From Lethocerus indicus (Eukaryota; Arthropoda; Insecta; Hemiptera; Belostomatidae): a stretch of DNA of 64,000 nt. The stretch spans positions 10,027,637 through 10,091,636 of the forward strand of contig JACDQD010000010.1 of assembly GCA_019843655.1 (NCBI GenBank). The letters run 5' to 3'. Below the pieces are notes generated by a model, which searched no databases, was not told where the DNA came from, and worked only from the letters and a program-made list of their open reading frames with translations. Numbering within the stretch: the stretch's first letter is position 1; each line of letters begins with the position of its first letter. A program made the position numbers and the translations under genes. Positions 23,353 to 35,555 of the stretch are shown here, in pieces.

Positions 23353-24945
23353 TGTGGGACCGTCAACTCGAAGAAATATTTAGGTATGATTAGTATTCTA
23401 TGTCTCTCAGTGGTATTATTGCACGTAATCAATGATTCCCGATAATATACTGAAACACACAAGGAACAGTGACGGATGAAGCAGGTTTATCGACAGGATC
23501 GTAGTCATATTTTCCCTCGCGTATCTTTCCAAATCCATAAATGTATTTAAATTATGCTTTGAGTTATGATTATTTTAAATTCGTACAACATGGATCGTAT
23601 GCCCAATTGACGATTTTCGTTAAAACGTAATGAACATATTCAAGTATTACGACAGGGAGGAAATCAAGACGGCTTCGAAAAAAAATACCGGCAATTATTT
23701 CCACCTCTAACTCTCCATCGCCCTGTAATTAGCCTAACAAAATATCCATCTCTATTGCTACCCAACTTTTAGCCTTGACATCTTTCCAAGTGTATACCAC
23801 ACAACTCTTATAATTTTCAAGCTGCCCTGTTTATGTTCTCTGAATGTCTGATGTCCCTCTTGATTTAATTCAGTTGACCGGCGGAGTACTACCGGGGATG
23901 GTGAAAAAGCGAAACCGGTCTAGAATATTACCGAGCGGATAGAGGAATCCTTCCCCAATTTGTTTAACATACCTGTTTTATGGTCTGCGAGGAGTTGGAA
24001 TACCGTAGATTTCGTGTGTATTCCCCAATTTCTTTGGACTGCGGGCCCATCGAAACTTTTACTTTTAAGTTCGATTTCCTTTGTAAATCACCAACTGAAC
24101 GGTCGGCAGGGCAGGAGGAATTCGGTCGGGCCGTTTCTAAACAGAAAGAAGAATATTTTCTTGACTTGTTCGAAAACTATTTACGATCCCAGACCACATC
24201 TTTCAGTGTCCTGATGATCACGGTTTTATTGCGTTTAATGGTGCGTCAAGTTTTTACCGCTGCTTTCACTGGACAGGTTTCACCCGCCCCTCCCCCCACA
24301 CACACTGTTGTATTGTGATAAATAGAAAAAAAAAATATTTCTATGTATATTGTTTCTGCAAAATGTTACGAACAATTCGTACAACACTGCGAGCGGCCGT
24401 ATCGAGGTCGTATCGACACGGCCGAGACAATGGAAATCGTACGTACTGTCGAGCCACGAAATTTAATGACAATGGCATTCGAAAATCATTCGGTGGGCGT
24501 CTCCCAATTGGACAATTTGTACATTGAATTACCGAAATGACGATTGCATCATGTTCTTTATTTCATTCGAGTCCGTCGACGGTCGAATCAATTGCTTTTG
24601 CCGACTCCAATAGTTAGCGAAATTCCGTTAGCCCGAAATAATATTTCGCGTTGAACTATTGCCTCTGTGTACTCTCGTGTTTTTACCCAGTGGAAAGGAT
24701 TAATTTGCGGCCGAATGAAATAACCAATCCGTATTCGTACGTTGCCTGCCTTTAACATAGTTACTGCCCGTTATAATTATGAAAATGTCCTTTTGGTTTC
24801 GGTTTGGGTTCACCGTAGTTTTACCGATTTTCCGTTCCCTCTCGACGGTTCTGGCCTTCCGCCGGCAAAAGGACCGAACCGGCGACTGGACGAAGACGAA
24901 GGAAAATGCGGACGATGCCAAAACGATATGCCAGTAGAAGGTATA
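23353..24945. other. Intergenic DNA with a short element fragment
   Basis: Apart from the arm fragment at 23965-24021 there is no recognisable element or gene. Two overlapping frames near 24315-24540 were examined and not accepted. Confidence 0.5.
23965..24021 (-). mobile_element. Inverted-arm repeat, copy D (3' tail fragment)
   Basis: ACATACCTGTTTTATGGTCT through TACCGTAGATTTCGTGTG matches the outer tail of the family only. It sits between two near-identical stretches, TTCCCCAATTTGTTT (about 23950) and TTCCCCAATTTCTTT (about 24021), which may be its duplication. Confidence 0.6.
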
Positions 24946-25641
24946 TTAACTCGTTCGCTACCGACCGTCACATATATGTGACACAGCTTTTTTTTACCAC
25001 AGCCCAACGTCACACATATCTGACAGATATTTTTGCACAATTTACAAAGGCATGATTGAACATGTTGAGTATTGAACAAAATTGTTAAGTTCTAAAACTG
25101 TAAAATGTATGAAGCCTGTACTCGGTCTGCTCTCGCATTAGATTATTTAGAGTCTTTATAGCAGTTGAATAGGTCGGTTTAGCCGGGTTAGTGAAATTAA
25201 CAGGCAATAAGTTAAATTTAAAAAGGAGAAGATTTTGCGAAGCAAAATTATTAAAATTGTTATGTAAGTAGTTAGATATAAGTGAGCTATAAAAATTATT
25301 ATTACATTTAATATTTTTTAACAGAAACATATCTCTCAACAAAATGACGAATTTTCGTAAAATAAAATCAATTTCATATCTATAAATTGTATTTATATTT
25401 TTTTGTCTTATAATCAATTTCTTCTAATTTAATATGACACGTGGGCTACAGCGTTTAGTTTTTATCTATACCCCAGCGTCACATATTTGTGTCAGTTTAA
25501 AAGAATACTTATTTTACTTTTTTAGACTGTTCTAAATACACACACATAAAATCTATTCCAATTGATTTCATATAATCGCGAAAAAAATCTTGGGCTATGG
25601 TGGATGTTTTCTCCGGAAGACCCTGGTAGCGAACTGGTTAA
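24946..25641. mobile_element. piggyBac-like nonautonomous element (MITE) with TTAA duplication
   Basis: The left end reads TTAA-CTCGTTCGCTACCGACC. The right end, complemented, reads TTAA-CCAGTTCGCTACCAGGG. They form terminal inverted repeats sharing GTTCGCTACC, both abutting TTAA, the target sequence of piggyBac transposases. Subterminal palindromic motifs of the CGTCACATATATGTGAC type occur near both ends (about 24967, 25009 and 25470). The roughly 690-bp interior has no transposase, so mobilisation would need an autonomous relative elsewhere. Confidence 0.75.
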
Positions 25642-28412
25642 TTAATAGGCTGTAGAAGATATAAAAAGGAAAGGAGAAAACTAAAACACAATACAGAATT
25701 AATAGACCAGTGCAACAACAAACAACAAAACTAGATACTTTACAAGTTATCATATCGAAAATCTCGTTAATGAGGAGCCCCCTTCTTTCGGCCCTTAAAC
25801 CCTTAATTTTTTCTTCCCCCTTTTCACAGGTAGGAGGGAATGCCGGGAGAAGGGAGAAGAATGGGAAAAAATGCAGGCGCTAATCGCCAGCCGGTCCCCT
25901 CCTTCCACTACCTGGGAGAAAGTCTCCCTTACCGGGGGCCTCCTCCTCTCTACCCCCCTCCTTCTTCCGTTGTCAATCAGTAGTCGGCCGGGTACCAGCT
26001 AGCTCGGCTTCGAAACGGTTTTAGAAAGCACACGGACCCAACTCCTGCCGCACAGGACTAAATAAAAAGTGTGTCTGTTATCAGTGAAACTATACTCAAC
26101 GACATTCGGATTTATCCCATGCGCATCACGAACGTAAGTACTTCAACTTATTTTATTGTACGCTAAAATATTCGGCTTGTGTAAAACTGTTATGTGATTT
26201 TAAATCCGCCTGGTGACCGAACATTATATATTAGGTAATATTCGTAAATCTCAAATTATTTCGATTACATTTAGTGTACCTACAATCGCATATTCGCGGC
26301 TATTTTTTTATCTTAGAAGTTACAAACGGTTAATTACCGTGTTCCCAAATATTTCCGCTTAAATTAAGAACCGAATTAATTACAAATAGCTTCGCGGAAT
26401 TCAAAAGAATTTCTGAATTTTAACACTGAAATTCAATATTGGACAAATATAATATAAATACTTATTAAATTAATTACATAGTTAAATATTGGCGTTATAA
26501 TGTAATATTTAATAACCATTTTAAAAAAGTTATAGTTTGTCAATATTATAAAATTTTCGGAATGGGTGTTATGTATATGGACGTTTGCCCCGTTGTTTTC
26601 CCCTTCGGTGCCCTCAAAGCGGCGATGACGCTGTGCAGTCAATTTTACATTGAATTTCGAAAACAATTAAGGGACGAAATTAGGCAGTCAACAGTCACCA
26701 ATTTTGAAATCTAACAGCCGTTGGTCCCGTCCAGAAGGCGTACTAATTGGGCGGCAACGAATTAGCGGTGAATATTCCAAACTGATTAAAGTTTCGGGCA
26801 TTACGAAATCAGATTTAACGATTGACCCATTTCGTTTGTTTTTACGACTTTGTGTCTCACGTCCTTTTGGCCTTCTCGCCATCGTCAGTAGCGTTCCGTT
26901 AATTAAGTACCGCGAGGCGCTCGAGAATCCGCCTGTGAAAGTACCAACGGGGTTCTTCATCGGCCGACCGTTCTCGCCCGCTGGCTTGGTCGTTTAGGCA
27001 ACCGACCTGTCTAAGTGACTCACCGATCTTAATATATTTTGATTTCCCCGCAGTACTCGTTAGTACGCGCTTGATTCCGTTGGACTTGTGAACTTATTTG
27101 ACATTACCGTCTGTTGAAATATTATTTTCGAATATAAAAAATCAATTGCGCTAAAATATCTGTCCGATACGCCATAGAAACCATGCCTAGAGGTCCAATC
27201 GAGAGGCCTTCGGTTGCGAGAGAACAACGGTTTTGTAATATGTTTACTTGAGCCAAATTTCATTTTACTGTTCAAATATTACTTTAAAAAATTATTGCCA
27301 TTTAAAATCAACTTTTGTTTGGCCGTGAATAATTTTCAAATAACACGTACTGTTTTTACAAATACGTTTTTACTTTTACGTATTCCTATTTTATGAAATT
27401 CCTGATATTTATTTAAATTCTGTATGGGATCTTACCTTGAATCAGAATTACCATATGAATCACCGTACAATTATTAATTCAACTAAGTTGTTCAACAATT
27501 TCGATTTCAGATTTAAACATCCTCTCTTAAATAAGGTATTATTTACAATATTTATTAATATAGAGAAACGGCCGTGGCATTTATTTCTGTTCAGATTCTC
27601 CAGTCAAATCAATATTTCATTATCTGACCTGATCCCCCCTCCCCACGGAGTCGTTGTTTAAGATGTGCTCAACGTTCTTTTAGTGTTCCAAGAAATTATG
27701 AACATTCAATAATGCTAAGTCTATATTAATCTATAAGTAGTACTCGTGCAAACACTTAATAATACAAATTAACTGCGAAAAAAGGTCAAATAAAAGTCCT
27801 GCACTTAAAATTCCTCCGTCTTTTATAGGTTTAGTTTTTTGTTTGAAATAGTTTAGTCTGATGTTTCAAAATCGGTGGTGCAATACAAGGAGCAACTGAC
27901 GCGTTCAGTGGTTTTATGACTACTTTGATCGTTCGATTTTTTTTCAAAGTGAACGTTAATAACATTAAATAATTCCATATTCTGGGGATTTTTTTTTCTA
28001 AAAGACTGTAGGATCAACTCGTGTGTTAGTCCGTCCTACATTACAAGTTATGAACAGTGTGGTTTATTTTTTATTAGTTCGGAGTTAATAATGTTTACAA
28101 GGTTGTTTTGTGGTTTCAGAAAGTGTAGTACATCAGTCATTATTACATTCGATAAGAGATTATTTGTATTGATTCAATTGTTCGTAGATAAATGTTTGTA
28201 GAGGACAAGGTGATGCGATCAGATGGGCTGTGATTTTAACAGGCGCGATATTTTATTGGCGAATCGAGATATCGGACTGGGGAAGATTATTTTCACAGAC
28301 TCATGCTATAATATCGGTCTATTTCTACGCAAATAAATTAATTTTATAAATATTGTTCGCCAGTATTATAGACAGTTATAAGTGATAGTGCAAACAGGAT
28401 GGCCATCCAAAG
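25642..28412. other. Intergenic DNA, no gene recognised
   Basis: The stretch includes a purine-rich block near 25830-25980. No coding exon, RNA or transposon terminus was supported. Confidence 0.5.
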
Positions 28413-28470
28413 TCGCCATCCAAGCTGCCGAAACCGGTCTCGCAAAAGAAGAACGCGAAATGTAAAGGAC
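28413..28470 (+). mobile_element. Inverted-arm repeat fragment (copy K)
   Basis: AAGCTGCCGAAACCGGTCTC followed by GCAAAAGAAGAACGCGAAAT resembles the family core GCAGCCGAAACCGGTCTAGC and the following arm. It is strongly diverged. Confidence 0.35.
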
Positions 28471-28965
28471 ATTCGGTTTCATATGCCCCGGGCGAATTTG
28501 ACTGGGTAAATAAGCGATGACATATATACCAGTTCAGTATCGTATTGGAGTAACAATAAGTAGCGGATGCGAAGCCATTGTTCTGAGTGTGCTGCCCTAT
28601 ATGGCATCTCCCCCACCCCATATGAGCGTCAGTGTTCCCCTCGTCTTCAGTCGCGCTAGTGCCCTCAGCGATTGTCAAAGCAGCCGCTCTCCGGTTCCCC
28701 GCGGCGGCGTCCCGATGACACCCCCCGTACGGTTTCCCCGATCTGCCCGGCCATCCGATCACGAAGGTACAGTCAGCTCTTAGGTCCGGTTGAAAATAGC
28801 ACAGACTCCTGTTTAGCACTCTTCGTCGAATTTGGAAGTTCGTCTGAATAACCAAAACCGGCGCCAGCATCTACCGAAATCAAAATTATAAACATACATA
28901 ATTAATCAACACAGATAAAAAACTAAACAGCGGTTACTATAATAAACTCGTATATATCCTTCAGG
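28471..28965. other. Intergenic DNA, locally GC-rich
   Basis: A GC-rich block (28600-28790) gives overlapping open frames on both strands. Neither resembles a known protein or has convincing exon borders. Confidence 0.4.
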
Positions 28966-29110
28966 TGATGGAAAGTTTTAGGCTAAGAATGCCTGGCGAC
29001 TGGTTCTTTAACCTTTAATTCTGAGCTAATCTATCCTCTTAATCGTGGGCTCATTGTTTCAGTTGGTTTCTCCCCTAACGATGTGTCGTTAGGGACACAA
29101 GATTCCGATA
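28966..29110 (+). repeat. Interspersed repeat family 2, copy 1
   Basis: Landmarks are GGAAAGTTTTAGGC, TGCCTGGCGACTGGTTCTT, TCGTGGGCTCATTG, CAGTTGGTTTCTCCCC and GTTAGGGACAC. They recur in the same order, inverted, at 31975-32113 and, direct, at 35405-35555. Confidence 0.6.
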
Positions 29111-31865
29111 GTTTTTTTTTTTTTTTAAATAAAGGGAAATAAGAATCGTATTTAACGAGATTATTAATACGGCGTTTGTGTTAATCCTGTCCGTGCAGAC
29201 AGTCAAATTTGCGGCCATCGTCCGGGACGAAACTTGAAAACAATTCTAATCTATCCGTTTCCGACTGTTTACCCCATCAGCGCTATCAATTTGACCGCTA
29301 TTGATAATCGTTAATGAATCTGCGCCTCCCGACCGACAACAGGTGTCTCTTATAGTGCTGAAAATTACTACCGGCCAACGGTCTAATACCAGACCGGCCT
29401 CACTTCGGTGACGTTGTACCGGCCTGTATTGAAATGCAGGGCCCCTACCGGCGCATACCCATTTTCGTCCAGCATTTCGACTAGACGTCACCTCGGTTGG
29501 ATGACTGGCGGCTTTCGGAATGAATTGAACATCGTCCACTTCGTTTCGAGTATCGCCCCGATAACTAATTCCGACGGGGTTCGGTTAGACATGAGATATT
29601 GTGCCATTTAACGCCCAATTTCAAAGAAGAAATGCCATTAATAATTTACAATCGCGACTCGTTATTGAGTTACTTATAGGATACTATAGAAAATATACAT
29701 AAAGGACGGTAAAGGTCATCAATTCTACTTTTTCTTCCGGAATAAGCCGGATATTTTCGAATTTATTTTCGACATTTTCCTATCGGTAATTGTTTTCACG
29801 CGAGTGAAGAGTAAATTTAGTGAAATTCTTATTTTGTACTGACGATGGTGTTGTACCAAAAACGCGTGATTTAATCCTTTATTGGGTATAGACAATAATT
29901 TATTTAATCATTTAAGAGTATTTGTACATAAAATCGTGGCTTTTGTTTAAGATCTAATATTTATAATGTTTCCCTACGCTTAAAACGCGATCTCGTCCAG
30001 TTCAATAGGCCTGAATTGAATCTCAATTTGGCCGGCGGTCTCAACGTCTCATTTCCCCCTTTCAATTGATTCGTTCCCGACCGCAGTCCGCTCCGTCGAC
30101 ATTGTAATCCTCATAAACGCCAAATTGTTCCTTTCTTTGGGGCCCTGTTTCAAATTAAAAAAAAAAGTCACAAACGCCCGCGGACCCTATAGAATCGATT
30201 TGCATTCTGGGGCGGGCAATGGAGGCATACCGCGCGTTTTCTGCCAATCATGCCGGGATTAATTTAATAGTACCAGGAATTAATCCGGTAGCTTTGTTTT
30301 CCCTTTTCTTTTCTTGCGGTAATTTTACCCATTACGCGCTGTGTAAATGAGCAAATGAGCCCTGTTTCTCTGGTACAAAGAGTATTTGTCTGTTGGCGGC
30401 CAATCTGAATCGTTGCAATTTCATCATTACCCGCCCTACGAGCGACGTCTTCTTCTTCGCCGTCATTCCAGCTTGCCAAATGAGCACTCTCACTGTCCCC
30501 CTTGCCTAGATGAATCGGCTGCCTATTATTGTCTGCAATAATCGTTCCGTGACATGACATTTATTTGAAATCGTCATTATGTTTCTTCTACAGTGTAGCG
30601 AGATTCTATTCTATTAGTTGGAAATCTGTAAGGCTTTTCTTCTTTCCCAGGGAATTTTTCTGACGTCAAAGTTGTGAAATTATAACGTGAACTTCATGAT
30701 TCATATCATGATTAATATTTTATGCGCAATTGTGACTGCAAAGGTAAAATTAACAGTCTTGGAATAAAATTAGTTCAAGGCTTTTGTAAAGTGTTCGGCC
30801 TGGGTTTGTTTGTATTGTTTTTTCTGTTTCCACTCGCCTATTCTGTAGACTGTTTTCGTTTTTTTACTATCATCAGTGTCATTCTACTAGGTGCATACTC
30901 TTGTCATGGCATCCCGTTGAGGTTATTCTGAAATTTTAAAGGGTAATATCTATAGTCATGTATCTATATACGAGTATATGTACGCCAGTTGTCTGAGTTC
31001 CGAGTAACAAAACTGCGTGGTCTATATAGGTTCCCCATTTTTCTAACCGAGCTAATACCTGAGTTTTCCACGTGGAATCTAAGCAAAGAAGGTATATTAT
31101 GAGAGAACAATTAGACACAGACATATAACATTAAACACCTTTCCCCATCAATCATGTCATTCTGGCACAGCCCAATTAATAACCTGTCCGTCTAGATGTG
31201 TGCTCAAGAGCCGCTGAGAAGATGTATTGAACAGAATAAAAATTAATCTGCTGACCAACGCCATAAATTCATCCCGAAAGGTCGGCCTTTACCTTTAAAT
31301 CGTTTGAAACACCGTCGTCGCGGCCCACCTTGAAAACCGCGCGCGAACCTTGGTTCTGACCCGGTTTCCAGATTACGAATTTGCCGCCTTTTCTAAAATT
31401 AATGTCGCCGGCAGCGCCTTTAATGAAAATAACACGGCCACGTCTCCAAATTGGTGACCCCGGAGGTCTCCTTCTCAAACGATCCATTTCATATTATAAT
31501 TCCATTCAATTGGATACGTTGGAAAATCGAATCGACCTTCAGCCGTTTAATGGTGGTTGGATTTGTTCCGAAAATATAATAAATCATTTTAAACACTAAA
31601 AACAGATATTAGTTCGCAAAAGATCTGGGCCGTTGGCGTTACCCGCAAGAAAAATATCTCTTCATACATATTGAATGTAGCTGAGGACAAAAATAAGTGG
31701 CGAACGATTGGATTAAATGGAAAAATTAATTAAATTGATTATAATTGTGTATATAATTCCTAAAATCTGCGCCACTTCCGATAAGAGGAAAAGAAGCGAA
31801 TTTCGGTAAAGTGTAATTTCGTCTAGAAACAGAACACGGATTGCCCAATGCTCATCTACACTCTC
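29111..31865. other. Intergenic DNA, no gene recognised
   Basis: This is mixed to AT-rich DNA. No exon, RNA gene or complete mobile element was supported on either strand. Confidence 0.5.
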
Positions 31866-31915
31866 GTGGGAGTGCGCATGCGCGGAAGGGGTAGAATGAG
31901 ATCACGTGCGATAGG
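31866..31915 (-). repeat. Dispersed repeat with E-box and NRF-1-like site, copy 2
   Basis: GTGCGCATGCGCGGAAGGGG followed by ATGAGATCACGTGCG matches 23291-23352. It contains TGCGCATGCGC, a full NRF-1-type palindrome, and CACGTG. It may be part of a longer element that includes 31975-32113. Confidence 0.6.
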
Positions 31916-31974
31916 CCGTAGAACGCGCTTTGAGCCCAAGCGATCTCCTGAGAAGAGGCCTAATATGATATCCC

Positions 31975-32113
31975 ATTGCGAGGTAACCCCAGGACGATTC
32001 ACAGGGGAGAACCGTAGGCAATAGCGTGCCCACGATGAGGAGGAACTAAATGAATTCAGTTCTTAATGTCGAAGAACCAATCTCCAGGCAGTAGGCGAGT
32101 AAAACTTTCACCG
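31975..32113 (-). repeat. Interspersed repeat family 2, copy 2 (inverted)
   Basis: Complemented, it reads CGGTGAAAGTTTTACTCG, TGCCTGGAGATTGGTTCTT, CCTCCTCATCGTGGGC and GGTTCTCCCCT, in the same order as copies 1 and 3. Confidence 0.6.
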
Positions 32114-33206
32114 ATTAATTTTAAAAAAATAGCCTGGTTTTCATCATAAATTTACTCATTTATTGCCAAATCAACGAAGTTCTACCGACGAGTGGGCCGA
32201 ATTTTCGTTGCCGTCGGGCGAAACCTACGCTCAGGAATGCGCCGTCGAAATAAGGAAGGAAAGAAGAAAGAAAGTTCGTTCTGGAGAAATAAATTAGCGG
32301 CGATTATACAAAGTGAAAGTAAATGCCGGGGCCGTGCGAGGGGCTCGCACGTAACCGCCTCCCAGCCACTCGACCGCAGACAACATGCTGCTGAGAGCAT
32401 CTTTCTTTACAAAAAAAGTATAATGTTGATTAGTTGGTTTGTTTTTACGTATCATAATGTTTCGGCTATCTTCAGAGAAGATGAACAAGCACGAATAGGA
32501 AACGTCTTTACCCATCCTTGAATCTAAGATTATTAATATAATTGACACTAATTTCGGCTTTTCACCGTCTTCAGTAGTATTTCATCAGTAACATCGCGGC
32601 GTTAACGTAGTTTATATATTAATTATTATTAGTAAAATAATATTTATCGTACGATTTCCAGGAAGAACGTAATTGGAAGAGAAAGTTAGTTTGGGAATTA
32701 GAATTGCTCAATTGTTGGGTTAAGATGTGAGAGTTTCGTGATGCGTACTGTGCTGTTTGGTAATATACCGAAAGCGCTTCGGATTCTCGCTTCGGCAGGA
32801 AACTGAAATATGATTTCAAATAATATTTTCCTATGGCAGCTGTGGGGGATCCTTTTTGGGATTTCGCGATTCTGGTTTTCGCAAATGCTCGACAACGTAA
32901 CAAGTTGGGAGTAACCTTTGGTGTCGTTGGTTCCTCTCCCGACCTTCTTCCCGTCGGGCGTGCTCGGTATGCTAACACGGCCGTCTCTATCAAGTTTGTC
33001 ACCGCCCATTGTCCATGCAACGCCTTAACCTCCTTAAACAAACTTGCAACCAATACGTCGTCCCAGTCAGAACCGTCCGGACAGCAGGAAACGAGGACGG
33101 CCTCTCCCGATGACAAGTCGTCTGCGTCTAATTGGGCCATCCCTTGGGCGCTTATAAAAGCGTGAATAATATTTCTGCAGTTTCCCCGATCTTCTATCTA
33201 TTTTTC
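32114..33206. other. Intergenic DNA, no gene recognised
   Basis: A 173-codon minus-strand open frame (32619-33140) matches nothing I recognise. A TATA-type sequence TATAAAAG at 33153-33160 lies in the inverted repeat CGCTT-ATAA-AAGCG. No gene is supported. Confidence 0.45.
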
Positions 33207-33253
33207 CAGACCGGTTTCGGCTGCCCGCCGTCTTCGGCAGCTGTACGGTCTAG
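33207..33253 (-). mobile_element. Inverted-arm repeat fragment (copy J)
   Basis: CCAGACCGGTTTCGGCTGCC followed by CGCCGTCTTCGGCAG matches the central arm of the family. Confidence 0.5.
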
Positions 33254-35404
33254 CAAAAACGGTCCGCCAAGTTCAAAACCCACTCTTATAATTAGCCATC
33301 AGTAGTAGATTTTCAACATCGAGAGAACGCCCGCGTTTTTTAACTTTGTAGTGATCAGATTGTATCAGAAAAGATTAAATACCGGAATTAAGGGGTATAG
33401 GGACCGCACATCCGCCGGTTGCACGGCTTCCCGTTGCTGGCGTATGAAAGTGAAAACGATCTATTCCTATCCGAAGTGGAGATTGGTGGGTCTCTGACTG
33501 GACCCAGTTTCGAACGGCGGACGTTATATAAAAAAAGAAATACACCGCCAGTTGCGCAACCCGTGCATGTTTTCAGAGCGCGGCTTTACGCAATTGCCCC
33601 GTGTAAACAGGACCGATTCCGCCGTCTTCTCGTTTTTTATTTTTATTTATGGATTTTTTATTTATGCGTCGAAGAGAAAAGTGGAAAGGAGAAGTTGCGT
33701 TAGGGTTCGAGAAACGCGGAAGGTTTCCAAATTCGGTATTTCCGATACGTTCGTTCGTGTATTCGAAGGTTCGACCATAAAAAGTACCAGAGAAATATCG
33801 CAAGCCAGTATCCGACAACTGTTGCCAACGAAAAAAATGGTAACCAAATTCACGTTCGATCATATCCCGTCCTTTAGAGAAGGCACAGTATCCGATCTTG
33901 CCATTTTCATCATAACGTCTGGAGTTCTGTCACTGCACTGTGATTGAATCGTGATCGTCTATTTTATTGCTGAAAAGGTGATGTCGATACTCGTGAAACT
34001 CATTTCTGCCCCCACCACTCTCAGAAATGTCATGTATGTATACCAGATGCCGTGACAACTGTTACTAGAAAGATTCCATTAACAGAGCAGTACCAAAGTA
34101 TAAAAACGATGAAGTGTAATATAATGATTTATTTTCAAAGTAACTTCGTACCGTTTTGTAAGTATTGGCTTTAACTGGATAAGTTTTTACTGGAGGCTGT
34201 AAAACCAGTAAAACATACAAAACTGGTTTATGTTAAGCCCAAATAGTGGATTTGTTTGATCATTTTTTCGTTTACGTATCTCATTTTTTCTGACTTATTC
34301 TTGGCAACTTGTGTGCTTGTACCCGCTTCATTTTTTTCTACTGTAGTAGTCGACTGCATGAAGTCGGTACCGTTGAAAATTCCAAACGGGACTTCCTCCC
34401 GTCCAGATCCCTATTGCCTTCTCTGAATCTTTGTTCGGCTGAAGATAATGGATGAAAGAAGAGTGGGGCGAATCGCAGTGAAAGCTCCGAGTTACCACAC
34501 TGTATCCTTTTAATAGCCGTTCACTCAGCTCCGGCCAGCAACGCTTTTCATACGTGAAGACTCAGCTTTCATCTTACTTTTACAAGACGAGAGCCATTCT
34601 TCGACTTGCCCATAATTGAACCAGATGACGGTATAATGGTCGATATTATGCACGCGTTTAAACAATAGGGAGACTATTAAAATAAACTTAGGCCAGGGCA
34701 TATAGTAAATTACTCATATATCACTAAACGAGGAGAGACCAAAATGTGAAGAATGTAAAATGAAAACAGTGGAGGATAAAAGAATCAATAAGTTATTAAG
34801 TCAATACCTTTATCTTCAGCAGAATTCCGTCAGAAAAACTGAGGTATATCTCTCGAAGTGAACCTATATAATCCAAATGGAAAATAATAAGGAAGTATTG
34901 CCCGTATCCTCTTTTGGGTTGTTATAAAATCGACTCTTACGCGGGACTTATATAAACTGAGCACAGACAGGGAAGTAAGTAGTAAGTACCGCGATAGGTG
35001 TAGGCGGGCAATAGCGGCGACAAAAGATTGAACCAAGGCTGACGTGACGAACGGCACAAAGCCCGGCCTATTAGGCTCTGAAAGACACGTACCCTCAATA
35101 GGAGTTCTTTCGGGAGGATAATTTATGCTCACCGATGATTTACGCCTTGTTTAACTATCGCCTTTCAAGCCTCGGGCTCTGCTTGGCCAGCTTTTTACCC
35201 AGTCGAACGACTTTCCGCAATTCCCCTCTTGGCCGTTGATCTTAGAATTATTTTCATAATAATATTTCATGCAAAAAAAGGCGCAAGATATATTCTGGGA
35301 ATCAGAGTGAAACAGAGATATTCTTCTAGGCCATATAGGGTATTGAGTGTTGTTTTAATTTCACGATACCTTAGAGATTTATTCTTTTAGTTCATTCTCT
35401 CTTC
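33254..35404. other. Intergenic DNA, no gene recognised
   Basis: The stretch has short overlapping frames only. No domain, exon pair, RNA or transposon end was identified. Confidence 0.5.
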
Positions 35405-35555
35405 TGGCGAACATATGTGAAAGTTTAGCTCTCAAGAATTAAACATTAATCCTGAACCAATCATTCCTCCTCATCCTGTGCTTATTCTTACAGTTGGTTT
35501 CTCAACGGAAATTTTCGTTAGGGACACTGTTCCTAGTTTCCGAGCAAAGCTTCCT
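35405..35555 (+). repeat. Interspersed repeat family 2, copy 3
   Basis: GTGAAAGTTTAGCTC, CCTCCTCATCCTGTGC, ACAGTTGGTTTCTCA and GTTAGGGACACTGTTCC align with copies 1 and 2. It retains the stem TAACGAAAATTTCCGTT near its end (in complement). Confidence 0.55.

Noticed and set aside
24315..24540. Two overlapping plus-strand frames of 65-70 codons
   Set aside because: Two different frames are equally open and neither has homologous motifs or exon borders.
28376..28870. 164-codon minus-strand open frame
   Set aside because: It overlaps a GC-rich block that is also open on the plus strand, and it runs through a fragment of the repeat family. The sequence resembles no family.
32619..33140. 173-codon minus-strand open frame, longest in the window
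   Set aside because: It has no domain, signal peptide or exon structure, and the plus strand is open over much of the same DNA. Kept only as a frame to check by protein search.
33153..33160. TATAAAAG as a plus-strand promoter
   Set aside because: It lies in a short inverted repeat, with no downstream exon or donor I could support.
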